From the NCBI GenBank assembly GCA_011050675.1, contig DRFI01000021.1, positions 124,001 through 188,000 on the forward strand: a DNA stretch of 64,000 nucleotides, written 5' to 3'. The notes under the pieces were generated by a model, which worked only from the letters and a program-made list of their open reading frames with translations, did not search any database and was not told the origin of the DNA. The first letter of the stretch is position 1; each line of letters starts with the position of its first letter. Position numbers and translations under genes: made by a program. Shown one piece after another: positions 27,437 to 35,498 of the stretch. Origin of the DNA: Maribacter sp. GTDB lineage: Bacteria > Bacteroidota > Bacteroidia > Flavobacteriales > Flavobacteriaceae.

Positions 27437-28912
27437 ATGGAAACATTCTGTTATTACTTATTAAAATCGAGTTTCATTTTGCTGCTATTCTTTGTATGCT
27501 ATCAACTTTTACTTAGAAAAGAAACGCTTTTTAAATTCAATAGATTCTTTCTACTTGTGGGAATACTTATTTCATTGATATTACCATGTATTTATATCAC
27601 AAATTTTGTAGACATTTCTTTATTAAACTGGGAAAATACAACTAATGTAGCTATAACTAATACCAACAAATCCCTTATAAACTGGATAACGCCCTTTACA
27701 ATCCTCATCATTATATACGCTTCTGGTCTTTGTATATTTTTATATAAATTCATTCTTCAGACATTACAATTAAACAAATTTATCCAACATGGAACCACCA
27801 AAAATGTAAAAAAAGCTAATCATATAACTACAACAGAGCAATTAGCACCATTTTCATTTTTCAATTATATTATTTATAACCCCAATATTCATACAAAACA
27901 AGAACTAAAAACAATTTTAGCTCATGAAGAGGTACATGTAAAACAAAAGCACTCTATTGATATTATACTAATAGAATTGTTCTTAACACTGCAATGGTTT
28001 AACCCAATAGCCTGGTTTTATAGGAAAGCAATAAAACAAAATTTAGAATTTCTTGCCGATAATGATAACTCCCAAATATTACAAAATAAAAAAGCTTATC
28101 AATATACACTTTTACAACAAGTAGTAAGTAATCATCAATTATCTATCATTAATCCATTTTTTAATTCATTAATCAAAAAACGAATCGTTATGATCAATCA
28201 ACAAAAATCTAAAAAAGTAAGTGCGTTTAAAAGCTTAATTATTTTACCTCTATTAGCGCTATTCTTAGTCAGTTTTAATATCGAAGACGTTTATGTATCC
28301 GACTACACAAATGAGTCGAAAAATTCAAAAAACCTTATAAAGGCTCTTATAGACAAAGACACAGAGGATAGTGAGCTATTAAAAATTAAAGCAGACTTAG
28401 CTAAGGAAAATTTTGACTTCTCATTTACGGTAGTAAGAAATGAAAACCGAGAAATCAAAAACCTATCTATACACATAAGTGGTGGCAATAAAACAAAAGG
28501 TGAGGTAAGTAGCCGTTTTAACTCCGTATCTGACAATGATACTATTGATCCAACATATATTTTAGTTGATACCGATACGAACCGTATTATTATCAAAAAT
28601 ACCGATGCCGACATTATAGTTTCTAATTATAAAAATGATAAAAACAAACAAGTCTTAATTAACACGTCTACTTCTAGTGATTATGATATTAAAATTTCTG
28701 AAGAAGAAGAAAATGGATATAAGTTTTCTAAAAATAGTACCAGCATAGAACCTATATATTATATTGATGGTGTAAAGAGTAATTCTGAAACCGTTCATAA
28801 TTTAGACACGAATGCCATAGATTCTATGAATGTATTAAAAGGTGAAAGTGCAAAAATGAAGTACGGCGAGGAAGCTAAATTTGGAGTCGTTGAAATCATA
28901 ACAAAAAAGTAA
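27437..28912 (+). CDS. BlaR1-like M56-family membrane metallopeptidase
   Basis: Sensor-transducer of the BlaI/BlaR type, 491 residues. Four hydrophobic helices are spread over residues 1-110 and about 245-262. The zinc-peptidase HEEVH is at 163-167 (ILAHEEVHVKQKHS), and NLEFLADNDN supplies the downstream acidic ligand. Instead of the penicillin-binding domain of BlaR1 it has an exported C-terminal half ending with YYIDGVKSNSE and SMNVLKGESAKMKYGEEAKFG, which resembles a TonB-dependent receptor plug. This form is common in flavobacteria; its ligand is unknown. Confidence 0.85.
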   Translation: METFCYYLLKSSFILLLFFVCYQLLLRKETLFKFNRFFLLVGILISLILPCIYITNFVDISLLNWENTTNVAITNTNKSLINWITPFTILIIIYASGLCIFLYKFILQTLQLNKFIQHGTTKNVKKANHITTTEQLAPFSFFNYIIYNPNIHTKQELKTILAHEEVHVKQKHSIDIILIELFLTLQWFNPIAWFYRKAIKQNLEFLADNDNSQILQNKKAYQYTLLQQVVSNHQLSIINPFFNSLIKKRIVMINQQKSKKVSAFKSLIILPLLALFLVSFNIEDVYVSDYTNESKNSKNLIKALIDKDTEDSELLKIKADLAKENFDFSFTVVRNENREIKNLSIHISGGNKTKGEVSSRFNSVSDNDTIDPTYILVDTDTNRIIIKNTDADIIVSNYKNDKNKQVLINTSTSSDYDIKISEEEENGYKFSKNSTSIEPIYYIDGVKSNSETVHNLDTNAIDSMNVLKGESAKMKYGEEAKFGVVEIITKK

Positions 28913-28934
28913 ATGTAAAGTACATTTTTAAACT

Positions 28935-28966
28935 AGCCCGATGTAATAAATTCATTGGGCTTTTTT
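28935..28966 (+). terminator. Terminator after the M56 gene
   Basis: Stem AGCCCGATG / CATTGGGCT (one G-T pair), 9-nt loop, then six T. Confidence 0.85.
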
Positions 28967-29046
28967 ATGATGAATAATGAAACACCCAATTTTCATCTAT
29001 TTCAGTTGATTTTGAGTCTACACTTTTTAAAAACACTTAAAAAGTA

Positions 29047-29114
29047 CTCTACAATTATTATGAATTATTATTATAATTCAAATTTTGATTATTAAACGAA
29101 ATAATATTGTAGAG
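29047..29114. repeat. 68-bp imperfect inverted repeat in a gene-free stretch
   Basis: CTCTACAAT (29047-29055) and ATTGTAGAG (29106-29114) are perfect arms, and further A/T pairing continues inward (TATTAT with ATAATA, one bulge). It lies in a 300-bp gap after the M56 gene in which I see no gene. It could be a small transposon remnant or a structured RNA. Confidence 0.45.
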
Positions 29115-29171
29115 ATTCAATTATAAATTAAAATACATATCGTAATTACAGTTACACATTAGCAATCACTT

Positions 29172-29208
29172 ATATTCTTTTAACAAAAATCATTTGTTAA
29201 AAGAATAT
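29172..29208. repeat. Hairpin with 16-bp perfect stem
   Basis: ATATTCTTTTAACAAA pairs fully with TTTGTTAAAAGAATAT around a 5-nt loop. There is no GC-rich core and no T-run after it, so it is unlikely to be a terminator. It lies about 60 bp before a 27-codon ORF. Confidence 0.5.
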
Positions 29209-29268
29209 CACAATTATACCTTTCATAAACAGGCAAGAAAAAAATTGCTAACCAACTAAACCACAACT

Positions 29269-29352
29269 ATGATAGCCTTAATAAAACTCTTGATTTACAT
29301 GCTCGTTAGTATAATCATTACCCTTATAGGATTAAATTATTTTTTGATGTGA
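29269..29352 (+). CDS. Possible 27-residue single-helix membrane peptide
   Basis: A short ORF (MIALIKLLIYMLVSIIIT...) that is hydrophobic throughout, like a one-helix membrane peptide. It follows the strong hairpin and precedes the 50-residue gene by 71 bp. Nothing but composition supports it, so it may be noise. Confidence 0.3.
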   Translation: MIALIKLLIYMLVSIIITLIGLNYFLM

Positions 29353-29423
29353 GTATAAAATGCAGAAATACCGCGAATTGATCAATCGCTTTGTTATTTA
29401 TGTATTTTTACCAAAAATTCATC

Positions 29424-29576
29424 TTGAAAAAATCACTCTTCAAACTACTAGCAAAACTTAATAAGGCAATCTTGCCTTCTTTTAGCAAGCAACGTTTAGA
29501 TTTAGCAAAAGCAAGTAAATTACAAATGGCACTTATAGGTTGGCGTTATTTTATTACCACCAAAGCACTAGATTAA
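29424..29576 (+). CDS. 50-residue conserved small basic protein (often mislabelled SsrA-binding protein)
   Basis: The frame is open from a TTG at 29391 and an ATG at 29400, but the family-like part starts at a TTG at 29424 (KKSLFKLLAKLNKAILPSF). The product is basic and helical, ending ALIGWRYFITTKALD. I recall short flavobacterial proteins of this kind annotated as SsrA-binding protein, yet the sequence has no SmpB fold and is too short, so that label is doubtful. Function unknown. It overlaps the convergent apt gene by 4 bp. Confidence 0.6.
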   Translation: MKKSLFKLLAKLNKAILPSFSKQRLDLAKASKLQMALIGWRYFITTKALD

Positions 29577-30085
29577 TACTTCAATAAAGATTTTACAGGG
29601 TAATCTTTAATTTTAGAAACCCCGTTAAGGAAAGTTAGCTCTATTAAAAAGTTGCACTGCACTATCTCACCGCCTAAACTTTCAATCAACTTACAAGCAG
29701 CATTAGCTGTACCTCCAGTCGCCAAAACATCATCATGCACTAGAACCTTATCTCCTTTTTTTATTGCATCAATATGTATCTCTAGGGTATCTGTACCATA
29801 TTCCAAGTCATAGGCTTCGCTTAAAGTTTCTGATGGCAACTTACCTGGCTTACGAATTGGCACAAAACCAGCGTTAAGTTTTTGTGCTAATAAAGGTCCA
29901 AAAATGAATCCTCTACTTTCCATACCCACAACTTTATCTATTTTTTGCCCTTCTAATAACTCAAACAATGCATTTGTAGTTTCCTTTAACGCATTTGGGT
30001 TTTGAAGTAACAACGTTATATCTTTGAAAATCACTCCCTCTTTAGGGAAATTGGGCACATCTCTAATAAAACTTTTAAAATCCAT
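29573..30085 (-). CDS. apt: Adenine phosphoribosyltransferase
   Basis: Purine salvage enzyme making AMP from adenine and PRPP, 170 residues. The PRPP-binding loop is VLVHDDVLATGGTANAA, and the start FIRDVPNFPKEGVIFKDITLLL is typical of Apt. GMESRGFIFGPLLA and PIRKPGKLP complete the family pattern. Monocistronic, divergent from the tRNA-Arg gene. Confidence 0.97.
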   Translation of the reverse strand: MDFKSFIRDVPNFPKEGVIFKDITLLLQNPNALKETTNALFELLEGQKIDKVVGMESRGFIFGPLLAQKLNAGFVPIRKPGKLPSETLSEAYDLEYGTDTLEIHIDAIKKGDKVLVHDDVLATGGTANAACKLIESLGGEIVQCNFLIELTFLNGVSKIKDYPVKSLLKY

Positions 30086-30103
30086 TTAATATTATGTCCT
30101 TAA

Positions 30104-30135
30104 TTTTGTGGTAAATGTAAAAAGAAATATATTTG
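30104..30135 (+). promoter_or_regulatory. Promoter of tRNA-Arg
   Basis: TTTG (30104-30107), 20 bp, TATATTTG (30128-30135): an excellent match to the Bacteroidota consensus, ending 25 bp before the tRNA. Confidence 0.7.
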
Positions 30136-30160
30136 CACCCCGTTAAGGGAAACAAATAAT

Positions 30161-30234
30161 GGCCTCGTGGCGCAACTGAATAGCGCACTTGATTACGGCT
30201 CAAGAGGTTACTGGTTTGAATCCAGTCGAGGTCA
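30161..30234 (+). tRNA. tRNA-Arg (anticodon ACG)
   Basis: A full cloverleaf can be drawn: acceptor GGCCTCG with CGAGGTC (one G-T), D stem GCGC/GCGC, anticodon stem CTTGA/TCAAG with loop TTACGGC (anticodon ACG), variable AGGTT, and T stem ACTGG/CCAGT with loop TTTGAAT. The discriminator base is A and CCA is not encoded. A recombinase stub lies downstream, making this a probable integration target. Confidence 0.93.
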
Positions 30235-30242
30235 CTAATAAC

Positions 30243-30278
30243 AAAGCCCTGCAAATTTTATGATTTGCAGGGCTTTTT
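30243..30278 (+). terminator. Terminator after tRNA-Arg
   Basis: A 14-bp perfect stem (AAAGCCCTGCAAAT with ATTTGCAGGGCTTT), 6-nt loop and T-run, starting 9 bp after the tRNA. Confidence 0.92.
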
Positions 30279-30287
30279 GGTTTTAAA

Positions 30288-30370
30288 CATATCATATGAA
30301 TTGAATTAATTTGATATGGCAACAAATTAACAACTGAAATTTCAATCGACAACATTTGTTTTCGATTGAA
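30288..30370. repeat. Two inverted repeats between tRNA-Arg and the integrase stub
   Basis: CATATCA (30288-30294) with TGATATG (30312-30318), and TTCAATCGA (30341-30349) with TCGATTGAA (30362-30370). Such dyads between a tRNA and a tyrosine recombinase are where arm-type or excisionase sites are often found; this role is inference. Confidence 0.4.
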
Positions 30371-30447
30371 TAAAGCTGATAACATTTTAAAAGTATAGTT
30401 GATTTGACTTTCGTCTTTAATGATTGTTTAATTAAAAAACGACAATT

Positions 30448-30750
30448 ATGCGTACTTCAAACACTTTTTTAATTCTTTTTTGGATTAATTCTTCACGGAT
30501 AAAAAATAATTTATCAATAGTAAATGGCAGAATTACAGTAAACGGCAAAAGTGCTACAATAAGTCTTAAGGCTAAAGCAGACATTCGCTTTTGGAATAAT
30601 GATAAACAACGAGCGAAATGTAATAGGGAGGCTTCGAGAAGACTAAACCTCTATCTTGGCCAGGTATTTTCACAACTTGTGCAATGCTATCAAGAATTGA
30701 GATTTAAAAAACAATTGATAAAACCCAAATTACAGATAACTTATTTATAA
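30448..30750 (+). pseudogene. Tyrosine recombinase (integrase) N-terminal remnant
   Basis: The 100 codons match the start of Bacteroidota tyrosine recombinases: an arm-type DNA-binding domain (MRTSNTFLILFWINSSR, then GRITVNGKSATISLKAKADIRFWN) and the beginning of the SAM-like core-binding domain (LNLYLGQVFSQLVQCYQELR). The frame ends with TAA where intact relatives continue into YLG, and the catalytic R-H-R-Y domain is absent downstream. It is therefore a stub, starting 214 bp after tRNA-Arg and pointing away from it, as expected of an island that entered at the tRNA. Confidence 0.8.
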
Positions 30751-30896
30751 GGAGTTTTATTTTTTTATAATTTTGAAAATTAATTTTTGTATTCTATATG
30801 AGAATGATTCATTATAAATTTTTCTATCCAGTTATCCAATATAGATGTCTCAAATTATAGGTTTACCCACTTATACTTTAAATATAATTATCGTAC

Positions 30897-31079
30897 TCAA
30901 TGTACTACCATCTCTAAAGTATATATAAAATCCATAGCAGTAATAAAAAGTGTTTCTTGATTTAACCCACCAAAAGTGACATTGGCTGTCCAGTTCTCAG
31001 GAACAGCAACATGCTCTATTTGTTCAACTTTTATGTTAAAAATAATTAAGCCGTCTCCGGATAAGTAAACATTACCTCA
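30897..31079 (-). pseudogene. SMP-30/gluconolactonase-like C-terminal remnant
   Basis: Minus-strand translation ending at TGA 30897 reads GNVYLSGDGLIIFN and then NVTFGGLNQETLFITAMDFIYTLEM, the final blades of the SMP-30/gluconolactonase/LRE beta-propeller. An in-frame stop at 31077-31079 cuts it off and I find no start or N-terminal part upstream. It is a fragment of about 60 codons. The remaining 30751-30896 stretch shows no gene. Confidence 0.6.
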
Positions 31080-31175
31080 ACCCAAAAATATGATATGGAG
31101 TAATATTAAAAGGTACAACACTAAAAATATAAGTTTATTTAGGGTCATCTTATATGAGCTCAATAGACTGAACAA

Positions 31176-31358
31176 TTAATTATCTAAATCCTTATTAATT
31201 GTTCTATAAACATTTAACCACTTATCATTAAGTGCAATTTCCTTATCGATTAAAACTAATAAATAACTTTCTAAATCTTCTATCTCATTGTTTTTTAATA
31301 ATGATTCAATCCATGCTTTCTGTTTATCCGACATTAAATTTGTGAGGTTTCTATTCAT
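31176..31358 (-). CDS. Small hypothetical, ParD-antitoxin-like
   Basis: A 60-residue product; the part from SDKQKAWIESLLKNNEIEDLESYLLVLIDKE resembles the ribbon-helix-helix layout of ParD-type antitoxins, but similarity is weak and no toxin gene adjoins it. The next gene upstream on this strand, an esterase-like ORF, ends 5 bp away, so both may be on one transcript. Confidence 0.4.
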   Translation of the reverse strand: MNRNLTNLMSDKQKAWIESLLKNNEIEDLESYLLVLIDKEIALNDKWLNVYRTINKDLDN

Positions 31359-31363
31359 AATGT

Positions 31364-32179
31364 TTATTTTACTGTTCTAAACGCATTATACATTGCCGAA
31401 CGAATGACATTACCATGATCATTGTCTTTGATAATATCATAAGTAAGGACCAATGATTTTTCTGGATGTAACTTGTTCGTCAATCTTAGTTGTGCCATAA
31501 GTTTAGCAATGGCCTTTAGAGAAAGGGGGTCCCGATTCCAAACTGCCATGTAAATTTTAGTTTTTGGTAATATATTAGTCGTGTTAGCAGTAACTAAAAA
31601 AGCATTGTCCCACCAGAGACTTGGACTTATTAGAATATAATTATCGAATAGTTCAGGTTCTGTAAGCAAAATCTCGGTAGCTAATAACCCTCCAAAAGCT
31701 TGACCGATAATTGTCCTTTTCCCATTGGTTTTATATTTGTCAGCTATTAGTGGCATGAGTTCCTTGGCTATAAAATCGATAAATTTACCCGACTTTCCTG
31801 AAGTCGGAAAATGATTGATATCATCTTGATTCCTGCTCGGATAGGTATAGTCCTTTTTTCTATCCACATTGACCACTCCCACAATAATTGATTCGGGCAT
31901 TGTTTTGAATGTGATGCCACTAAATTGCGCCAACCCCGAGATATAAGTAAAACCATCGTCGATTGAACCGTCTAAAAGATAGATAACTGGATATGTTTTG
32001 GTATCATACTTATCATATCCTAAAGGCAAGTAAATATTCAATGTCCGAGTTTCATTAAGTTCTTCAGAATAAAATTCTAAAGTTTCACCCATGGTAATTG
32101 ATGTTTTAGTTATTGGCTCTTGAGATAATCCTAAAAAGCCAAGGAAAATTACAGCTATAAAAAGTATACAATTTTTCAT
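31364..32179 (-). CDS. Exported enterochelin-esterase-like alpha/beta hydrolase with altered nucleophile
   Basis: A 271-residue protein with a signal peptide (to about residue 20), related to the IroE/Fes-like esterases (COG2819): TRTLNIYLPLGYDKYDTKTYPVIYLLDG, then FDNYILISPSLWWDN, and the His in NDHGNVIRSAMYNAF. The nucleophile elbow reads GQAFGG (Ala161) where the family has GxSxGG, so the catalytic serine is missing. The reading frame is otherwise intact. It may be a non-catalytic binding protein or an early pseudogene. Confidence 0.8.
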   Translation of the reverse strand: MKNCILFIAVIFLGFLGLSQEPITKTSITMGETLEFYSEELNETRTLNIYLPLGYDKYDTKTYPVIYLLDGSIDDGFTYISGLAQFSGITFKTMPESIIVGVVNVDRKKDYTYPSRNQDDINHFPTSGKSGKFIDFIAKELMPLIADKYKTNGKRTIIGQAFGGLLATEILLTEPELFDNYILISPSLWWDNAFLVTANTTNILPKTKIYMAVWNRDPLSLKAIAKLMAQLRLTNKLHPEKSLVLTYDIIKDNDHGNVIRSAMYNAFRTVK

Positions 32180-32391
32180 TTTATAATTCTTTTGGATTAT
32201 TGTTTTTAGATCACATCGAACTCTTTTTCTAATTGTAAGTAACCAAACCCTGCAGCGATCAGATACTAACTTTGAATAAAAAGGATGTTCGATTTACAAT
32301 CTATTTTATTTACCAAAACTAATCAGTAATCAAATACCATAACAGATTCAGTTTTTGTATATTTGACCAGTACAGATTTAATTTAAACAAT

Positions 32392-33855
32392 ATGAAAAAT
32401 GCAAACAGCACTTTTCTGTATATGAAAATTGCGAATAATATCGAACGTCAAATTATTGATGGGGTTCTTAAATTAGGAGATAAGCTTCCATCAATAAGGG
32501 TATTGCATAAAGAATATGGTGTAAGTGTTAGTACCGTTCAAGAAGCTTATTATTATTTAGAATCTAAAAGTTTAATCTCATCTAGACCAAAATCTGGGTA
32601 TTTCGTTATACACGATAAAAATTGCATTTTTAGAAGCCCTAAAACAACCAATCCGCCACAAGAAAAAGTTTCGAAAGACGCCTGTGATTTTTTTTCCAAT
32701 TTTTATCAAAATAGCCGTCCTCAAGGGGTAGCCAACTTTGCTTGGGCACTACCGGCACCAGAACTCTTACCTGTTGCAAAACTCAAAAAATCTCTTCATG
32801 AAACGATAAGGGTAGCTGCGGATGGAGGCACGAACTATGACACTATTGAAGGAAGTGTTGATTTAAGACGCCAAATAGCACAAAGAACATTGTTATGGGG
32901 AGGAAACTTATCCGAAAAAGATTTAGTTATCACTTCAGGATGTATAAATGCGCTGTCTTTGGCATTTATGGCTACCACGGAGCCAGGAGACACTATAGTT
33001 GTAGAAAGCCCCGTATATTTTGGGGTTTTACAATTAGCGAACCAACTTGGTCTGAACATAATAGAATTACCTACATGCCCTATTGATGGTATGGATATAG
33101 ATGCTTTGCGTACTACTTTAGAATACAAAAAAGTAAATGCAATTCTTGTCGTCGCAAATTTTAATAACCCAATCGGGAGTATCATGCCCGATAAAAACAA
33201 AAAAGAATTAGTGAAGCTATCCAAACAACATCAAGTTCCTCTGATTGAAGATGATATTTATGGTGACCTTTACTTTGGTAAAAATCGGCCGAGTACCTGT
33301 AAGTACTATGATGATAGTGGTTTGGTCATTTGGTGTAGCTCTTTTTCTAAAACACTTGCCCCTGGTTATAGAATTGGCTGGGTTGCTCCGGGCCGGTATT
33401 TGGATAAAATACTAAAACTTAAACGCTATCATTCCATAGCAACGAATTCAATTTTTCAGAATGCCATTCATAATTTTTTGGTAAACGGAAGATATGACCA
33501 CCATCTCCGTAAGCTTAGAACAACCTTCTGCTCAAATAGCCATAAAATTTTAAGAGGAATTAAGAAGTATTTTCCTGAAGACACTTTAGTAAGTAATCCG
33601 AAGGGAGGGTTTCTAATTTGGATTGAACTTAATGTAAAAGTTGACACCCAAAAATTGCATGAAAGGGCCAACAAATATGATATCGATTTTTGTCCTGGTA
33701 GGATGTTCACCTTACAAAACCAGTATAATAATTGCTTGAGGCTCAGTTTTGGTATGGTATGGGATGAAAAAGTGGAGCGTGCACTTCAAAAATTAGGAGA
33801 GCTGGCCAATGAAATGATTAATGAAGCTGAAGAAATCCAAGTCCTAAGCCATTAA
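32392..33855 (+). CDS. MocR-type GntR/aminotransferase transcriptional regulator
   Basis: Chimeric regulator of 487 residues: a GntR winged helix (about 8-78, LPSIRVLHKEYGVSVSTVQEAYYYLE) joined to a fold-type I aminotransferase-like domain. The PLP lysine is in WCSSFSKTLAPGYRIGW. Other marks are VANFNNPIGSIMPD and LIEDDIYGDLYFG. Family members such as PdxR and GabR use PLP as a sensor. It is divergent from the esterase-like gene (213 bp apart), which may be its target. Confidence 0.92.
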   Translation: MKNANSTFLYMKIANNIERQIIDGVLKLGDKLPSIRVLHKEYGVSVSTVQEAYYYLESKSLISSRPKSGYFVIHDKNCIFRSPKTTNPPQEKVSKDACDFFSNFYQNSRPQGVANFAWALPAPELLPVAKLKKSLHETIRVAADGGTNYDTIEGSVDLRRQIAQRTLLWGGNLSEKDLVITSGCINALSLAFMATTEPGDTIVVESPVYFGVLQLANQLGLNIIELPTCPIDGMDIDALRTTLEYKKVNAILVVANFNNPIGSIMPDKNKKELVKLSKQHQVPLIEDDIYGDLYFGKNRPSTCKYYDDSGLVIWCSSFSKTLAPGYRIGWVAPGRYLDKILKLKRYHSIATNSIFQNAIHNFLVNGRYDHHLRKLRTTFCSNSHKILRGIKKYFPEDTLVSNPKGGFLIWIELNVKVDTQKLHERANKYDIDFCPGRMFTLQNQYNNCLRLSFGMVWDEKVERALQKLGELANEMINEAEEIQVLSH

Positions 33856-34011
33856 AATGTAATTTAAAGGAACATTAAACTAAAAGAAACTAATTAAGAA
33901 TCTACACTTAATTTATAGGGAATAGGGGTTAGTGACTAGAAGTACCATGGAGACTTTTAATTTAAGGAATAGATTTTATGTTAGAAAAAAGATGGAACTT
34001 ATCTCAACCGG

Positions 34012-34378
34012 GGAATAAAACAAACTGAAAATCTTGATATAGCCCATACAATACGGAAGAGTCAGGTTGAAAACATAGCCAGAATCTACAAAACATTAAT
34101 CTCTCAAGGAAAAACCAATGTAATTATAGCAGGTGCCTTTAACTCCCCTTCCTATTGCGATTCTTCAACTCTTTTATTTCAAAATACCGATGTCAAAGAC
34201 ATTACTAAACATTTCTCTTTTGAAATTACAACTGACGAGGGGACGATGCAACTTACTTTCATTTAGGTGCGTATAGAATGGGTGTAAACATTAAGCAAAA
34301 GGACTATTTGTAATTTCCCCCAACTCTTTTTGATAGGATGCATATTAGTGAAGGCTTGGGAGTAGGTCTAAATACCTT
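34012..34378 (+). pseudogene. Endonuclease/exonuclease/phosphatase-family remnant
   Basis: From 34012 the frame reads IKQTENLDIAHTIRKSQVEN and then TNVIIAGAFNSPSYCDS, the C-terminal half of an EEP-family hydrolase. The family motif GDFNS has become GAFNS. After a frameshift near 34245 the text continues as YFHLGAYRMGVNIKQKDYL in another frame and stops again. No N-terminal half precedes it; 33856-34011 shows no gene. A decayed gene. Confidence 0.65.
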
Positions 34379-34423
34379 GTGAAATATTAAATTATAGGAG
34401 GTGGAACAAATTGAAATACAATT

Positions 34424-34830
34424 TTCCTGTGAAGCGAACGTGATGTTAAAAATTTATATTGGGAACGTAGTGTTCCTGCCGATTTCGGCTGGAGAAGCGA
34501 AGTGGAAATCTAAAGTTTTAGCATCTTGTTCAAGACCTATGATAGTGAAGCTCTTTTTCCGAAATGAAGCTTTTCGAGAAATGCAGGGGAATGTGCTGAA
34601 CGAGATATGAAAAGTGATTATTCTCGTTTCGTAGGATGTTTAGCGGAATTAAATATAAAGAGGTAGATTGGGAATGAAGCTTCCCACCTTTTTTTGGAAG
34701 GAGTAGAGAAATGGAAATCGGAAGCTTTGAAATTGTGTCACAGACGTTATTTTATTGAACCACCTTTTCCGGAACGAAGCTTTAAGTTAAATGTAGGGGA
34801 ATGTGTTGATTTCGAGGTGAAAAAAATCAC
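34424..34830 (+). repeat. Degenerate direct repeats, unknown element
   Basis: Two copies of about 120 bp, 34499-34617 and 34708-34830, align along their length. Shared pieces are TGGAAATC, TTTTCCG, AACGAAGCTTT-like and TGTAGGGGAATGTG-like words. A third, weaker copy begins near 34424 with TTTTCCTG and GGGAACGTAG. The stretch is more G-rich than its surroundings and holds no convincing gene, though a 69-codon ORF crosses the first copies. Confidence 0.55.
34669..34695 (+). terminator. Terminator-like hairpin inside the repeat region
   Basis: TGGGAA / TTCCCA stem with a TGAAGC loop, extended by an outer AGGT/ACCT pairing, followed by seven T. Confidence 0.5.
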
Positions 34831-34862
34831 AAATTTACATTATAGCATATAGTGTAAATTTG
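34830..34862. repeat. Hairpin with 15-bp stem
   Basis: CAAATTTACATTATA pairs with TATAGTGTAAATTTG (one G-T) around a GCA loop at the end of the second direct repeat. There is no T-run. It may be the end of a degraded element. The stretch 34863-35068 holds no gene that I can see. Confidence 0.5.
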
Positions 34863-35068
34863 AAAAGCCTTTCCGAAATAATCTTAATTTGATTAGTTGA
34901 AATTATAATATTACAAATAAGAACTTTATCTAAAAACTAAATAAAATCCTACAAGGACCGCTGGATTTGCATTTCGGCCAAAGGAGACTACAACTGATTG
35001 ACGAAGTTAATTCCTAACGAAGTCTGGAATAACAAAGCCTTAATTGATTTTCAAGACTATAGCATTTA

Positions 35069-35283
35069 ACATGACCTACTACCAAAAAGTATCTAATGCC
35101 ATTTTGAACCAGTACATCAGCTATTTTTATAGGTTAGACAAAGATAACTTTCACATAATGAAAACGACCGATTTTTACAAATTTATTTCACTCAACGTAA
35201 CTAGCTTTGTAGTATTAATAACCAAATTAACCAATAGTAATGACCAAAGAAATTGCTGTTTGGAAGAACAAGTGTCAAATATT
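35069..35283 (+). pseudogene. Internally deleted copy of the AraC-hydrolase module at 37.8-38.7 kb
   Basis: 35069-35140 matches the first codons of the intact AraC gene (MTYYQQASNEVLKQYI against MTYYQKVSNAILNQYI). It then jumps to the last codons (TTTCACATAA.GAAAACGACCG), the intergenic gap and the start of the hydrolase (MTKEIAVWKNK against MDKEVVAWKNK), in the same order as 38546-38670. About 600 bp of the AraC gene is missing. The hydrolase copy stops after about 15 codons. Confidence 0.75.
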
Positions 35284-35372
35284 AGATATTAACAATCATT
35301 AAATACAATTATAATTTAGAAAAAATGAAACTTGAAAATCAATTACAAAATACAATTAAGTAAGGTATTATT

Positions 35373-35498
35373 ATGGATTTAGCTTTTTGTTTTTATACTG
35401 TTTACATGTGGTTGACAACGTCAGACATTACTTATTTGAACGTCGGGCAATATTTAGTCATGGCAATTATAATCTTACCCATTATAATAATAATCTAG
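35373..35498 (+). pseudogene. Hydrophobic 41-codon ORF, probable membrane-protein remnant
   Basis: MDLAFCFYTVYMWLTTSDITYL and an Ile-rich helix end at TAG 35498. The sequence beyond the stop, in another frame, reads ESENKKQKLNLFKKFLLPFLSVSF, as if a larger membrane protein had been broken by a stop and a frameshift. The rest of 35284-35824 shows no gene, apart from an inverted repeat around 35790 (CTAATTG/CAATTGG). Confidence 0.35.

Noticed and set aside
29424-29576. SmpB (SsrA-binding protein)
   Set aside because: A 50-residue basic peptide cannot form the SmpB barrel, and no tmRNA is nearby.
31176-32179. Toxin-antitoxin pair
   Set aside because: The 60-residue protein resembles ParD weakly, but the neighbour is an esterase-fold protein and not a ParE or other toxin.
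34401-34610. 69-codon ORF across the direct repeats
   Set aside because: It only exists because one repeat happens to lack stops; the other copy is not open in the same frame and no family is recognised.
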